64,000 nucleotides of DNA from Candidatus Kapaibacterium sp. (GTDB lineage Bacteria; Bacteroidota; Ignavibacteria; Kapaibacteriales; UBA4661): NCBI GenBank assembly GCA_025455065.1, contig JALONG010000010.1:95741-159740 (forward strand), read 5' to 3'. Both the position numbers and the translations under genes were made by a program. A model generated the notes under the pieces. The model was not told the DNA's origin and did no database searches. It was given only the letters and a program-made list of their open reading frames with translations. How positions within the stretch are numbered: position 1 is the first letter of the stretch; each line of letters begins with the position of its first letter. Of this stretch, positions 31,501 through 38,781 are shown one piece after another.

Positions 31501-33554
31501 CGGTAAATGCACTAACAGGCACACTTTCAGTATCTACGCCGGGCGGCACTGCGACAAGTGCCGGTATCTTTACGTTTATCCCCGCGCCAACGATTACGGA
31601 TTTTTCGCCAAAAGCGTTGGGTGTGGGCGGTGTGATAACAATCATCGGCACAAACTTCACAACGGCAGCAACGGTGCGCATCGGCACGACCGTTGCGCCA
31701 AATGTCACCTACATTTCTGCGAGGGAACTCCGCGTTGTTGTGCCGCTTGGCACCGCCGGAGGCAGCATTACCGTTACAACGGTGGGCGGTTCGGTAACGC
31801 AGAGCGGATTTACGCTGCTCATTTCACCGCGTATCACCTCATTTACACCGACATCTGCCAGCACAGGGACGGTGGTAACAATTACCGGAACGAGCCTCAT
31901 GGCAACAACAACCGTAACTTTTGGCGGGGTAAGTGCCGCAACTTTCAGTGTCATCTCGGATACGCAGGTTCAAGCGACCGTTGGCGCGGGGGCAAGCGGG
32001 CATGTGGGCGTTACGACACCTGCCGGAAGGGATACGCTTCGGGGATTTGTCTATCTCGGAGCGCCAATTATCACCAACTTTACCCCTGCACGTGCAGGCA
32101 CGGGGCGCGTGGTGACGATTATCGGCGACGGTTTTACGGGAACAACGAGGGTAACGTTTGGTGGTGTTGTGGCGCGTCATACCGTTGTTTCGCCGACACA
32201 AATGACCGCCGTTATTGGAAGCGGTGCGACGGGTGATCTTACCGTAGTTAATGCCGGAGGTCAAACGAGCGTGGGTGGCTTTACGTTTGTTGACGCACCT
32301 GTGGTTACGTCATTTAGCCCTACGAGTGGTGCTATCGGAACAACGATCGTTATTCGCGGAACAAATCTCGGTGGCGCGACCAATCTTTCCATCGGTGGCG
32401 TGAACATTCCCTTTACCGCAAACAGCAGTGAGCAGATTACGGCGCAAGTGCCGCTCGGCGGCATTGCATCGGGTGCGATTGCTGTTTCGACGCTTGGCGG
32501 CGTTGGGCAATCGGACAGCACATTCACCTTCATTCCGCCGCCGGTTATCAGTTCAGCAAAGTTTGTACAAAGCCGTCAAGGACTGATTATGAACATTTTT
32601 GGTGAGAACTTTGTTGGAACAACAACCGTCACCATCGGTCGAACAGATGTACCGTTTACGATAGTTAATCAAAATCAGGTCAATGCTGCTTTGCAGGCAG
32701 GTGTTTCGCAAAGTGACGTGGTTGCACTCTTCACACCGGGCGGCATGGCATTGAGCGAAGGGCAGTTACCAATTCCTTCGATTGCAGAAGTTTCGCCTTC
32801 GCGGGGCAGTGTTGGTGCGCGTATTGTGATTGCGGGGCAACGTTTGGATGCTACCAGCCGTGCAAGTATTGGTGGTGTGGAAGTGCCGTTCCGTATTGTT
32901 AGTCCGACGCAACTTGAATTGACGATACCACCTTCGGGCGCTTCGGGCGTAATTGGACTGGCTACGCCGCAAGGCACAGTTACGACGACCACGACATTTA
33001 CCTTGATTACCAATGAACCTGTGATTGTGTCCTTCACACCGACACAAGGCGATATTGGGACGCTTGTGCGGGTCTTCGGTGAGAATTTCAACGAAGTACG
33101 TCAAGTTTCTATCGGCGGTCTAACGGTGCCGTATCGTGTGCTTAGTCCGCAAGAATTGACGATAACCATTCCGATTGGTGCGACAAGCGGTAACATTGTC
33201 TTGCTTTCGCCGATTGGTGTTACAATTTCAACAGGACGCTTTACCTTTGCACCGAATAACACCGATACGATGACGACGCAGCAGCAACCGATTGAAGCAG
33301 GCGTATTGCGGAGTTATCCCAATCCCGCGACCGACCTCATCACTATTGCTTACGCACTTGATAAACCACAAACAGTGCGGCTCTATCTCATGGATGCACG
33401 AGGAATTCCTTTGCAAACACAAGAGCCGGGGCGGCAGAACAAAGGGGAGTACACGGCAACCTTTCCTGTCAGTAATCTGCCTGTCGGCACGTATATCGTC
33501 GTTATGGAAACGTCGCAGCGAAGGTTGCAAGCCTTTGTCGCTGTTGTGCGGTGA
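22566..33554 (+). CDS. Giant NHL-propeller / 40x IPT-TIG repeat protein with T9SS sorting domain
   Basis: About 3662 residues from ATG 22566, which opens a signal peptide (LCSLMALLLVAALNPSAAQ); the frame is open back to 22479 without a leader. Residues ~32-350 are NHL repeats (GVAVDGGGNIYVADYINHCIR and variants) forming a beta-propeller. Residues ~353-3563 contain 40 IPT/TIG Ig-like domains of about 80 residues with the recurring pattern PTITSFxPTSA...VTITGTNFTGATAVSFGG...SATQI. The C-terminus has SYPNPATDLITIAY and a beta tail, a T9SS type A signal. It is probably a fibre-like surface adhesin or stalk protein displaying the propeller at its N-terminus; the adhesive role is inferred. It is the largest gene in the window and is intact. 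Confidence 0.92.
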   Translation: MNARVLLSRSIALCSLMALLLVAALNPSAAQVVTTFAGSTAGYTDATGVAARFNQPYGIAASGGVLYVTDRGNHRIRQISAGAAVTTLAGSGTPAFTDAMGTSAQFSGAHSVAMSGTNLVIADAGNNRIRQVSAAGNATTIAGNGTGALTNGMGTSAEFNFPVGVAVDGGGNIYVADYINHCIRYITSGGVVTTFAGNGTSGYVDATGTAARFNLPAGVAIDGGGNVFVADQLNHRIRRITPGGVVTTFAGSGVAGWADGTGTAAQFNEPTGLAFDGAGNLIVADRLNHRIRQITPGGVVTTIAGNGTAGFMDATGTAARFSGPTGVAVSGTTIYVADLGNNRIRAITPPPVPTITNISPTIAGAGMTVIITGTNLTGAAAVSFGGVPAASFTVISATQVNAVVAAGSASGNVSVTTPGGTAVLAGFTFIPPPTITGFTPTSASTGTVVSITGTNFIGVTSASFGAVNAAGYMTVSATQVNATVAAGGATGNVQIVTSGGTVSLTGFTFIPPPTITSFAPMSAASGATVTINGTNFTGATSVRFGGVDAASFMVVSATQITAVVAAGGATGSVQVTAPGGTATSAGFTFIAPPTITSFTPNVGGMGTSVTITGTNLSGATGVLVGGVAATITGNTATSLTFTVAAGATGTIQVTTPGGMVTSVGTFTWFPAPTITSFMPAAGAPGAVITIDGTNFTDTPNLSVVRFGGVLAASVTFVSANQITAVVAAGGATGNVQVVTPGGTVNSAGFTFLPLPPTVTSFTPTTRCPGGAVTITGTNFVAPATVTIGGVAATGVVVVNPTTITCNVGAGGATGTVDVTTPGGTAPSAAMLTVVPTPTITGFVPTTQTAGGTVTITGTGFTGVTGPASVRFGGVNAASYVVVSATQIDAVVAAGGASGNVFVQSPGGCTVNSPGFTFSAPAPTITGFAPTSGIAGTVITITGTGFTGTVAANVRFGATFAGGTPAASIAVVSDTQINATLGAGASGSVWVQAPGGTTSMVGFAFAAITSFTPAVAANGTVVTINGAGFTGATAVRFGTNMFGTATPAAMFNIVNDNQITATVAAGASGRVWVQAAAGTLSTAAGSFTFVNPPTITGITPTLQGNGGVVTITGTNFIAAPAPTVTFGGVPAASFMVVSATQINATVAAGATGMVSVTTIAGTANFAGFTFAPTPTITSFAPMSAPVGGTITINGTGFFAAPLPTVNIGGVAATGVTFVSGTQITANVAAGSASGMVQVTTPGGTANSPGFQLAPTVTSFAPTSAGAGTTVTINGSGFTGATGVSFGGVAAASFMVVSATQITAVVAPGSLSGNVQVTTPVASASLAGFTFIPPPTITMFTPTSAMGGATVTITGTNFTGATAVSFGGIAAASYMVVSATQIDAVVSAGGSTGTVQVTTPGGTVTSGAGFTFIPQPPTITMFTPTSAGGGATVTITGTHFAGVSIVSFGGVNAASFTVISPTQINAVVAAGGASGSVRVTALGGTIMTPGFTFIPPPTITSFSPMNAGTGTVVTINGTGFTGATAVSFGGAAAAGFTVVSATQITATVGAGASGNIQVTTPGGTGTQAGFTYLPGPGIIGFAPMSAAQGTTVVITGTNFTGVSAVSFGGTPAMSYMVISPTQINAVVGAGASGDVSVTTSGGTVLSPGFTFIAPPNITFFTPSGANGATIVINGSGFTGATAVTFGGTNAASFTVLTDNLMTAVVGAGSSGNVVVTGPGGVGTRPGFTFNAGPMITGFTPTSAGPGMTVVINGAGFLGATGATAVQFGGVNAASYTVVSATQIVAIVGAGGASGVVRVQTPGGVNTLAGFTFVPAPTITGFAPVTAAPSTTVTITGTNFTGATSVTIGGFAPASFTVVSATQINAVIGTGATGSITVFTPGGSASQAGFMFVPPPPAITGFTPTASASGGTVTITGVNFLSPSAITFGGTPVTSFSLISPTQINAVIGAGASGNVSVTTPGGVAVRSGFTYYPQPTITSFAPTSAPTGTVVTINGTNFTGASIVRFGATTAANFTVVSATQITAQVGTGMSGNVSVVTSGGTATLAGFTYLPSPTIASILPNAGGPGSTITINGANFTGATAVRFGGVLASSFVIVSPTQITAVVAAGGSTGTVTVTSPSGTGGLGGFTFFLPPNVTSFTPPSRGPGGVVVITGTNFVNISSVRFGTTPAASFTTNSPTQISAVVGLGASGSVSVQNPGGTGSLAGFTFVPVPTLTSISPTSGEPGDEIIINGTNFIGVSSVSFGSVSAASFMVLSPTQIRAIVPGAAGTSIVVQTTGGTATIGGFRFIPAPTITGILPASGRPGDVISIVGTNLATVRRVTFGGAAATGFTAVSPTLITAIVGDFGASGHTLVETPDGIDSLAGFTFIFPTPRITDFSPRIAGPNMTITITGTGLWGASTATFGGVAATGLRVASPTQMTAIISSGASGSLVITTPGGSASLAGFTFVPAPVITGIMPSSASPGDTITITGTNLNGVTAVSFGNIPAQNFIIVSPTQIRAVVPRNGGAVGVTSPGGTFISSAFTTAPPPSLFRFTPTAQAAGGVVNIIGRNFVGVRSVSFGGTNAASFVALSDTLIRAVVGAGASGLVSVTTTAGNVTLAGFRFILPPMITGFSPSVAGPGTTITITGTNLLDITSASIGGVAAENIRVVSPSEVTILIPTNATLTTNTISVLSPAGIVTTGGFTLIPAPVLSSFSPVSGGPGTVVTLRGVNLRTVSAVRFGGVTVASFSVQSDSVLVAVLANGSTGSVSVVSSGGTASLSGFSYIPPSPIITGFSPSDAGAGTTVTITGTNFIGVREVRFGDVPALSFVVISPTEIRAVVATTANGSVSVVSETGTGSRAGFAFIPEPTLSVFTPTSAGAGSTVTLLGTNLSNASAVSFGGVSAATFVVISPTEIRAVIGTGASGSIVVTTPGGTTSTSGFALIPPPRITSFSPTSGHVGTLVTINGTNLTGARYVGFGGTTTSAITVISPTQMTATVPVNALTGTLSVSTPGGTATSAGIFTFIPAPTITDFSPKALGVGGVITIIGTNFTTAATVRIGTTVAPNVTYISARELRVVVPLGTAGGSITVTTVGGSVTQSGFTLLISPRITSFTPTSASTGTVVTITGTSLMATTTVTFGGVSAATFSVISDTQVQATVGAGASGHVGVTTPAGRDTLRGFVYLGAPIITNFTPARAGTGRVVTIIGDGFTGTTRVTFGGVVARHTVVSPTQMTAVIGSGATGDLTVVNAGGQTSVGGFTFVDAPVVTSFSPTSGAIGTTIVIRGTNLGGATNLSIGGVNIPFTANSSEQITAQVPLGGIASGAIAVSTLGGVGQSDSTFTFIPPPVISSAKFVQSRQGLIMNIFGENFVGTTTVTIGRTDVPFTIVNQNQVNAALQAGVSQSDVVALFTPGGMALSEGQLPIPSIAEVSPSRGSVGARIVIAGQRLDATSRASIGGVEVPFRIVSPTQLELTIPPSGASGVIGLATPQGTVTTTTTFTLITNEPVIVSFTPTQGDIGTLVRVFGENFNEVRQVSIGGLTVPYRVLSPQELTITIPIGATSGNIVLLSPIGVTISTGRFTFAPNNTDTMTTQQQPIEAGVLRSYPNPATDLITIAYALDKPQTVRLYLMDARGIPLQTQEPGRQNKGEYTATFPVSNLPVGTYIVVMETSQRRLQAFVAVVR
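23622..33255 (+). repeat. Coding tandem array of 40 IPT/TIG repeats (~240 bp each)
   Basis: I counted 40 consecutive in-frame units that begin P-x-[IVL]-T/S and carry GTNF...FGG. Many units share short DNA words (for example the codons for ITGTNFTG), but the copies are diverged, more so toward the C-terminal end, where the last three units (PVISSAKF, PSIAEVSP, PVIVSFTP) are the most degenerate. Confidence 0.9.
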
Positions 33555-33632
33555 TGACTTATGCCGAAGAGACACGGTGTAGCGCAAGATTTTGTGCTGC
33601 ATCTGACAAAAAGTTGCTCATTTTTTGATATT

Positions 33633-35747
33633 ATGAAAAAAACACTGCTTCATACACTACGGTTTTGTGCGCTGTCGGCTGCTCTTAGTTTTGGGGCTGT
33701 CAATTTTGCGCAAGCCCAAGATATAAGCAAGGTAGATATTCGCTCATTGGACGATTTGTCGTTTGATACGCTCTTGGACATTGACCTTTTGCAAGTAGCT
33801 TCCAAAAAGCCATTGTCGAAAAAGGACGTTCCGGGCGTGGTAACGCTGATTAAGCGTGAGGAAATTCAAAATTCCGGCGCACGCGACATTACGGACATTT
33901 TGCGCATGGTGCCGGGAATTGAGTTCGGAGGCGATGTGCAGGGCATGGTTGGAATTGGTAATCGTGGAAATTGGGCAAATGAAGGCAAAGCGCTGATTAT
34001 GATTGACGGTTTGCAGGTGAATGATTTTCTCTTCGCAACCGTGCCGCTTGCAAGCAGATTTCCCTTGGACAACATAGAACGGATTGAGATTATACGTGGT
34101 CCCGGCTCGTCATTTTACGGTGGTTTTGCCGAACTTTTGGTGATTAACATCATCACTCGTGCGCCGGAGGACATCAACGGCATTGCGCTTTCGGGTAATT
34201 TCGGGCAGATGCAAAGCGCCTTGGGGCGCTTAGGCGGGAATGTGAATTTTGGAAAAAAATTCGGCTCGGTTTCCGTTGGCGTTTCTGCTTTTATGGGACA
34301 AGCAAATATGAGCGACCGCGAGTATGTCGGTCTGGACGGTCAGACATTCGCCATGGCAGGCAATCACCAAATGATGCCGCTTCACATTAATGCTTCGCTC
34401 AAAGCAGGAAATATGCAGGCGCGGGTGCTGTATGACCGCTATAACACAACCATGCGCAATGGCATCGGCGCGACGCTGCCGCAGGCATTCAGCACCAATT
34501 TTACGTCGCTTATTGCTGATGCGCGGTACGATATTAAAGTTTCCGAACAGGTAACGATTTCGCCACGCATCAACTACACACGGCAGCAGCCTTGGAATAT
34601 GGTGGATAGTGCAGCACTGAATCCAGCTTCGCCATTCAATTTTTTGGTGCTGGACAAAACCGTTGAGCGGTTTTTCGGAAGCATAGCCATTTCGGCGGAT
34701 GTGTCGAAAAATCTTTTTTTTACGCTCGGCACAGAATACTACATTGACAATGGAACGGCTTCGGAACGAGACCCCGTATCGTCGCTTTGGAGTGACCCCC
34801 TCACGGGTGACGGCAGTCGTACGATTCAGTACAATAACTTCGGTGTGTTTTTGCAAACGCTTTTGACGACGGACATTGTGAATGTTAATGCGGGGTTGCG
34901 CCTGGACAGGCATAGTGCTGTTCCGCTAGCTTTGGTTCCTTGGCTTGGCATTACCAAAACGATTGGAAACTTTAATTTCAAAGCACTTTTCGGGCAGAAT
35001 TTCCGTGCGCCTTCGATTGAGAACATCCGCTTGTATCCGCAAATTAAGCCGGAATTGACCACCGCGCTGGAAGTGGAACTGGGTTATCAGTTGGCGTACA
35101 ATATGTTTCTTTCGGCGAACATTTATGATATTGCCATTCAAGATGCTATCGTCTTTGGCGGCGGCGGGTATCGGAATTTCGCTCGTACGAACACTCGCGG
35201 CATTGAGGTTGAGTATTTTATCAAAGATTCGTGGGGTGGTATCAACGTTAATTATTCGTTTTATCTGGCGAATAACGAAGGTTTTCCCGACAGCGTAAGG
35301 GCGCTGAATCCTTATCGCGCTTGGAGTTTTCGTCCCTCTGCCATGAACAACGGACGACGCGAAGTCTCGTTTGTCAATGACAACGCTTTTCTAGGCTTTG
35401 CACCGCACAAAGCGACGGTGAATGCGACGTTTAATCTCTCACGCTGGGTGGACGGTCTTACGATTAATCCGTCGTTTGTGTTTTTGAGTGGACGTTATAC
35501 GGTGACGGAATTACAGTTTTTGCAAGGCATCCAGACGGTGCAGGAAACGCCCCCTGTGATGCTACTCAATATGTTTATCAATTACAAAAATGCGTTTCAG
35601 ATTGCCGGATTGGATATTGGCGTAGGCGTGTACGACGCACTTGGCTCAAATTACGATTTTATCCAGCCGTTCAATATCGGCAATGCTGTTTTGCCCGGAC
35701 CGTCGCGGGAAATCGTTGCGAAAGCCTCGTATTTACTGCGGTTTTAG
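33633..35747 (+). CDS. TonB-dependent outer-membrane receptor
   Basis: About 704 residues. ATG 33633 starts a signal peptide (ALSFGAVNFAQAQ); an in-frame ATG at 33561 lies before it. The plug domain spans about 60-180 (SKKDVPGVVTLIKREEI, ITDILRMVPGIE, IERIEIIRGPGSSFYGG), followed by a 22-strand-type barrel with many aromatic-ending strands and a C-terminal Phe (ASYLLRF). There is no CarboxypepD-like N-terminal extension and no SusD partner, so it is a simple TonB receptor rather than a SusC. It is followed at 52 bp by a YfiR-like gene; such pairs occur in FCB and proteobacterial genomes beside sensory proteins. The ligand is unknown. Confidence 0.9.
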   Translation: MKKTLLHTLRFCALSAALSFGAVNFAQAQDISKVDIRSLDDLSFDTLLDIDLLQVASKKPLSKKDVPGVVTLIKREEIQNSGARDITDILRMVPGIEFGGDVQGMVGIGNRGNWANEGKALIMIDGLQVNDFLFATVPLASRFPLDNIERIEIIRGPGSSFYGGFAELLVINIITRAPEDINGIALSGNFGQMQSALGRLGGNVNFGKKFGSVSVGVSAFMGQANMSDREYVGLDGQTFAMAGNHQMMPLHINASLKAGNMQARVLYDRYNTTMRNGIGATLPQAFSTNFTSLIADARYDIKVSEQVTISPRINYTRQQPWNMVDSAALNPASPFNFLVLDKTVERFFGSIAISADVSKNLFFTLGTEYYIDNGTASERDPVSSLWSDPLTGDGSRTIQYNNFGVFLQTLLTTDIVNVNAGLRLDRHSAVPLALVPWLGITKTIGNFNFKALFGQNFRAPSIENIRLYPQIKPELTTALEVELGYQLAYNMFLSANIYDIAIQDAIVFGGGGYRNFARTNTRGIEVEYFIKDSWGGINVNYSFYLANNEGFPDSVRALNPYRAWSFRPSAMNNGRREVSFVNDNAFLGFAPHKATVNATFNLSRWVDGLTINPSFVFLSGRYTVTELQFLQGIQTVQETPPVMLLNMFINYKNAFQIAGLDIGVGVYDALGSNYDFIQPFNIGNAVLPGPSREIVAKASYLLRF

Positions 35748-35799
35748 TTTCTTATTCTTTGTGAACCTCTCTCACCTCGAATTGTCAAAAAAGAACGTT

Positions 35800-36366
35800 A
35801 TGATGTCTCAACACGTTTTACAAAAAAGTATGAAAAATCGGCGCACCTTTGGTCGAAAGGTCTTCTTACCACTACTACTTGCCTTGATGATGTTGGTCGG
35901 GCAGGCAGACCGCGTACACGCACAGGAAATTCCTGTGCCGGTGAATCTTCACGTGGTCTTGTTGAAGAAAGTCTTTTCTCTTTGCAAAACCTTACAAGGC
36001 AAGCAAATTAAGGTTGTCATTGTCTTTACCGATGCTTCGGCGTTGGTGAAAGATGAGGCACTGACAGGCTTTCTGGCGATTGGGATTCAGGCTTCTGCTT
36101 GCAAGCCCAATCAAATGGCAAAAGAAGCTGGGGACGCAGATGTAGTTTACATTGCCCCCGGAGCCGGTGCGGCACAGAAATTCTGTGAAGACAAAGGAAT
36201 TCTTTCCGTAACAGGGATGCCGTCGCTTGTGGAAAGCGGTCAATCAACGGTTTCCATTGGGATTGAAGCGGGAAAGCCGAAAGTGTTTATTCATCTGACG
36301 CGCTCAAAAACAGAAAAACAGGAGTTTTCTTCAGATTTATTCAAAGTTGCACGAGTGTATCGGTAA
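35800..36366 (+). CDS. YfiR-like (DUF4154) periplasmic protein
   Basis: About 188 residues (ATG 35800; ATG 35830 is an equally plausible start of the leader LLALMMLVGQADRVHAQ). After the signal peptide comes a YfiR-type domain: internal VVYIAPGA, KGILSVTGMPSLVESG, STVSIGIEAGKPKVFIHL and the ending SSDLFKVARVY match the family pattern. In Pseudomonas YfiR is a periplasmic repressor of the diguanylate cyclase YfiN. Here no GGDEF gene is adjacent; the gene follows a TonB receptor instead, which suggests ligand signalling through the periplasm to a kinase elsewhere (inference). Confidence 0.75.
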   Translation: MMSQHVLQKSMKNRRTFGRKVFLPLLLALMMLVGQADRVHAQEIPVPVNLHVVLLKKVFSLCKTLQGKQIKVVIVFTDASALVKDEALTGFLAIGIQASACKPNQMAKEAGDADVVYIAPGAGAAQKFCEDKGILSVTGMPSLVESGQSTVSIGIEAGKPKVFIHLTRSKTEKQEFSSDLFKVARVYR

Positions 36367-36397
36367 ATATTGTTGAGACCGTGATGAAAATAACAAT

Positions 36398-36432
36398 AAA
36401 AGCCGCATAGAACCTAAGTTTTATGCGGCTTT
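36398..36432. terminator. Bidirectional terminator between convergent genes
   Basis: AAAGCCGCATA...TATGCGGCTTT, an 11-bp stem with A-rich and T-rich outer flanks, so it can act on both strands. It lies 32 bp after the YfiR-like stop (+) and 67 bp beyond the end of the convergent T9SS gene (-). Confidence 0.8.
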
Positions 36433-36498
36433 GTTGTATCCTATTGACGAGTAGAGCGATTGACTAAGCGTATCGCTCAGATATTTCCCTTCCGAGTA

Positions 36499-38664
36499 TT
36501 ATCGAACCATTAATTGGTTTGTACTTACTGTTTGACCATTTATTTCGACTCGCAGGAAATATGCTCCTGCCTGAATATCGTCAGGTACTGTAAACGCCAC
36601 AGAGCTATACGCTGATGTACGGCTTGTCATGATGCCGTTTACGAGTGCTGCTGTTTTTCCGAGTATGTCCACAATACGGATATTTACTGTTTGTGCAGAT
36701 ACGTCTATAAATCTGATAGAAACCATTTGCCCTTTTGTGCTTGGATTGGGATAGGCAACGGACGAAAATGGTGCAGAAAAACTGTTGTGTACGGAAGTTA
36801 TTACCGCAGAACTTGGGGCCAAAAACAGCCCTTGATTTGTTCCTGCAAAAACGATGTTGTTTTTCACTCCTAAGGCTTGAACGTCCTGATACCGCCCCAC
36901 TTCCAGCCATTGTTGATTCGTAAGACGGAAAATTGCGCCTTTGGTTGTGGCGGCAAATGTTACGGTATCATTGCCTTCAGAAGCACTACCGACCTTACGT
37001 AGCGGAGTATTGTTGATTTGTTGCCATTGTGCCGATGCCATTCCTCCTTCGCTTTGATAGGTCGCCGAAAAGCCCAGCGACGGATGCTCAACGCCCACAC
37101 ATATCTTCCCGCCGAGGATACCGATGCCTTGAATCCCGAAAGAGTTCTGAAATGCCGTCAAACCTGTATTCCAAGGCTGCCACGTCGTGCCACCATCGGT
37201 AGAGCGCAAAACACCTTTGCGGCTTGTTGCGACAAATATCGCGGAGCCAAGCGCTGCCGCGCCGATGACTGAGCCGATTTGCGTTTCGGTTTGTTGCCAA
37301 GTCGTGCCGTTGTCGCGGGAAACGGAAATGCCACCATTCGAGATACCTGCCAGAAGCGTTGTGCCGTGAGCAAACAGCACATCTACTGAGCCAGAATTAC
37401 CCGTAACATTACCCGCAAAACCGCTTAAATTCTGCCATACCGAGCCATTTTGCTCCAACCGAAAGACACGCCCTGTGGCTGAACCGGCAAACATTCCCGC
37501 AGGTGTCGCAATAAGCGATACTATCGGATGTTCAGCAGATAAGCCCATAGATTGCATTCGCCACGATGCACCATTATCGGAAGACTGATAAACACTACCT
37601 TGCTCAGAGGCAAGCCAGAGTAGCCTTTCCGAAGTGGCGAATGCTTTGACGGCAGTATTATTCGGCAAACCGCGAGTACTTTCTTGCCACACGGAACTTC
37701 CCGCAGGCAAGCGTACAAGACCTGTTCGCGGCAAAATACACAAGGCGGTTTGGGCATTGGCAGCAATTTGGGATTCCGCTTGAACATTCAACGAATGGAG
37801 ATTCCATGCGCCATTGCTGAACTGATACAAGCGCTGCTCCACCGATTGCCCCGAACCGATACCGACAAGCGCCAACAACGTCGTTCCGAAGGTGCTGATG
37901 CTCCGAACACGGGCATTCGCCGGAAGCCCTGTTGTCATGCGTTCCCATGAGCTATTGTTTTCCGCAGCACGAATAACCGCGCCTTCTGATGTGAGAGCAA
38001 CAAGGTCGTTGCCGATATTTGTCATTGCCGTAATGAAGCTGCTTGGGGCGAGAACAGATGCGAGGTTTGAGATAGTGAGTTGCGTCCAATTCGGCGATGG
38101 AGCGGTGGGATTCAGTGTCAAGATACCACCTTGACTTGTCGCAATCCACAGTCCCGATGCGGTTTCTGTGAGGGTTGAGAGAATAGCACCATCGGGAAAT
38201 GCCGTACTGTCCCATGTTTGACCGTAATCGCGTGAAACGCCGAATCCGTTATCTGCGGCGATATAGAGCGCATTTTGCCGCTCGACGATGTTGCGTATTG
38301 TTGTTCCGATTGCGGCAAAGGACGTGATAAATTCAGCTTCCGTGCCGACAATACGAATCATCTGCATTTGCAGCAAATCATCGTCATAACCAATGGCAAC
38401 AGCCCCAAACGACGTACCAATGAGGGTTTGCAGATTGAAATTGCTGAATTGTACACATTCCTGCCATGTCGCGCCGTTATCGGCGGAGCGGTAAATACCT
38501 TCCCCCGCAAGAGCCGCATAGAAACTGGTTTGATTAGCAGCGATTGCCTGTACATTCGTCGGCAAGCCTTCATTGACACGGCGAAAATTCAGTAGTTGTG
38601 CGTTTGCTGAGGTTTGCCACAAAAGGGCAACAAGGATGAGTGTGAGTATCTTTCTGGTATTCAT
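36499..38664 (-). CDS. Secreted BNR/YCF48-like propeller protein with T9SS sorting domain
   Basis: 721 residues. Signal peptide 1-22 (ILTLILVALLWQTSANAQ). Residues ~25-630 contain repeated Asp-box/BNR-like blades (GIYRSADNGATWQEC, SVYQSSDNGASWRMQ, GVLRSTDGGTTWQPW), the pattern of sortilin/photosystem-stability-factor propellers. The C-terminus has AYPNPSTKGQMVSIRF and QAGAYFLRVEINGQ, a T9SS type A sorting domain. No sialidase catalytic residues (RIP motif, Arg triad) are evident, so a structural or binding role is more likely than an enzyme. It is downstream of, and on the same strand as, the BACON-repeat gene, separated by a hairpin. Confidence 0.85.
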   Translation of the reverse strand: MNTRKILTLILVALLWQTSANAQLLNFRRVNEGLPTNVQAIAANQTSFYAALAGEGIYRSADNGATWQECVQFSNFNLQTLIGTSFGAVAIGYDDDLLQMQMIRIVGTEAEFITSFAAIGTTIRNIVERQNALYIAADNGFGVSRDYGQTWDSTAFPDGAILSTLTETASGLWIATSQGGILTLNPTAPSPNWTQLTISNLASVLAPSSFITAMTNIGNDLVALTSEGAVIRAAENNSSWERMTTGLPANARVRSISTFGTTLLALVGIGSGQSVEQRLYQFSNGAWNLHSLNVQAESQIAANAQTALCILPRTGLVRLPAGSSVWQESTRGLPNNTAVKAFATSERLLWLASEQGSVYQSSDNGASWRMQSMGLSAEHPIVSLIATPAGMFAGSATGRVFRLEQNGSVWQNLSGFAGNVTGNSGSVDVLFAHGTTLLAGISNGGISVSRDNGTTWQQTETQIGSVIGAAALGSAIFVATSRKGVLRSTDGGTTWQPWNTGLTAFQNSFGIQGIGILGGKICVGVEHPSLGFSATYQSEGGMASAQWQQINNTPLRKVGSASEGNDTVTFAATTKGAIFRLTNQQWLEVGRYQDVQALGVKNNIVFAGTNQGLFLAPSSAVITSVHNSFSAPFSSVAYPNPSTKGQMVSIRFIDVSAQTVNIRIVDILGKTAALVNGIMTSRTSAYSSVAFTVPDDIQAGAYFLRVEINGQTVSTNQLMVR

Positions 38665-38715
38665 CGTGGTTTTGAGAAAAATTGTTGTCGAAAATTTGTC
38701 GTGAAAAATTCACCA

Positions 38716-38774
38716 AAGCCGCTTCAGGCAAGCATTGGAAGGCAATGCGTTCCAACGTCCACCCGAAGCGGCTT
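38716..38774 (-). terminator. Hairpin terminator after the BACON-repeat gene
   Basis: A perfect 10-bp outer stem (AAGCCGCTTC at 38716-38725, GAAGCGGCTT at 38765-38774) with an inner stem TTGGAA/TTCCAA (38735-38740, 38750-38755). Read on the - strand it begins 8 bp after the stop of the upstream gene, with a T-rich stretch beyond it. Confidence 0.7.
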
Positions 38775-38781
38775 GCGGAAA

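Noticed and set aside
36499..38664. Sialidase
   Set aside because: Asp-box-like repeats are present but the arginine triad and RIP motif are not evident; the pattern fits non-enzymatic BNR propellers.
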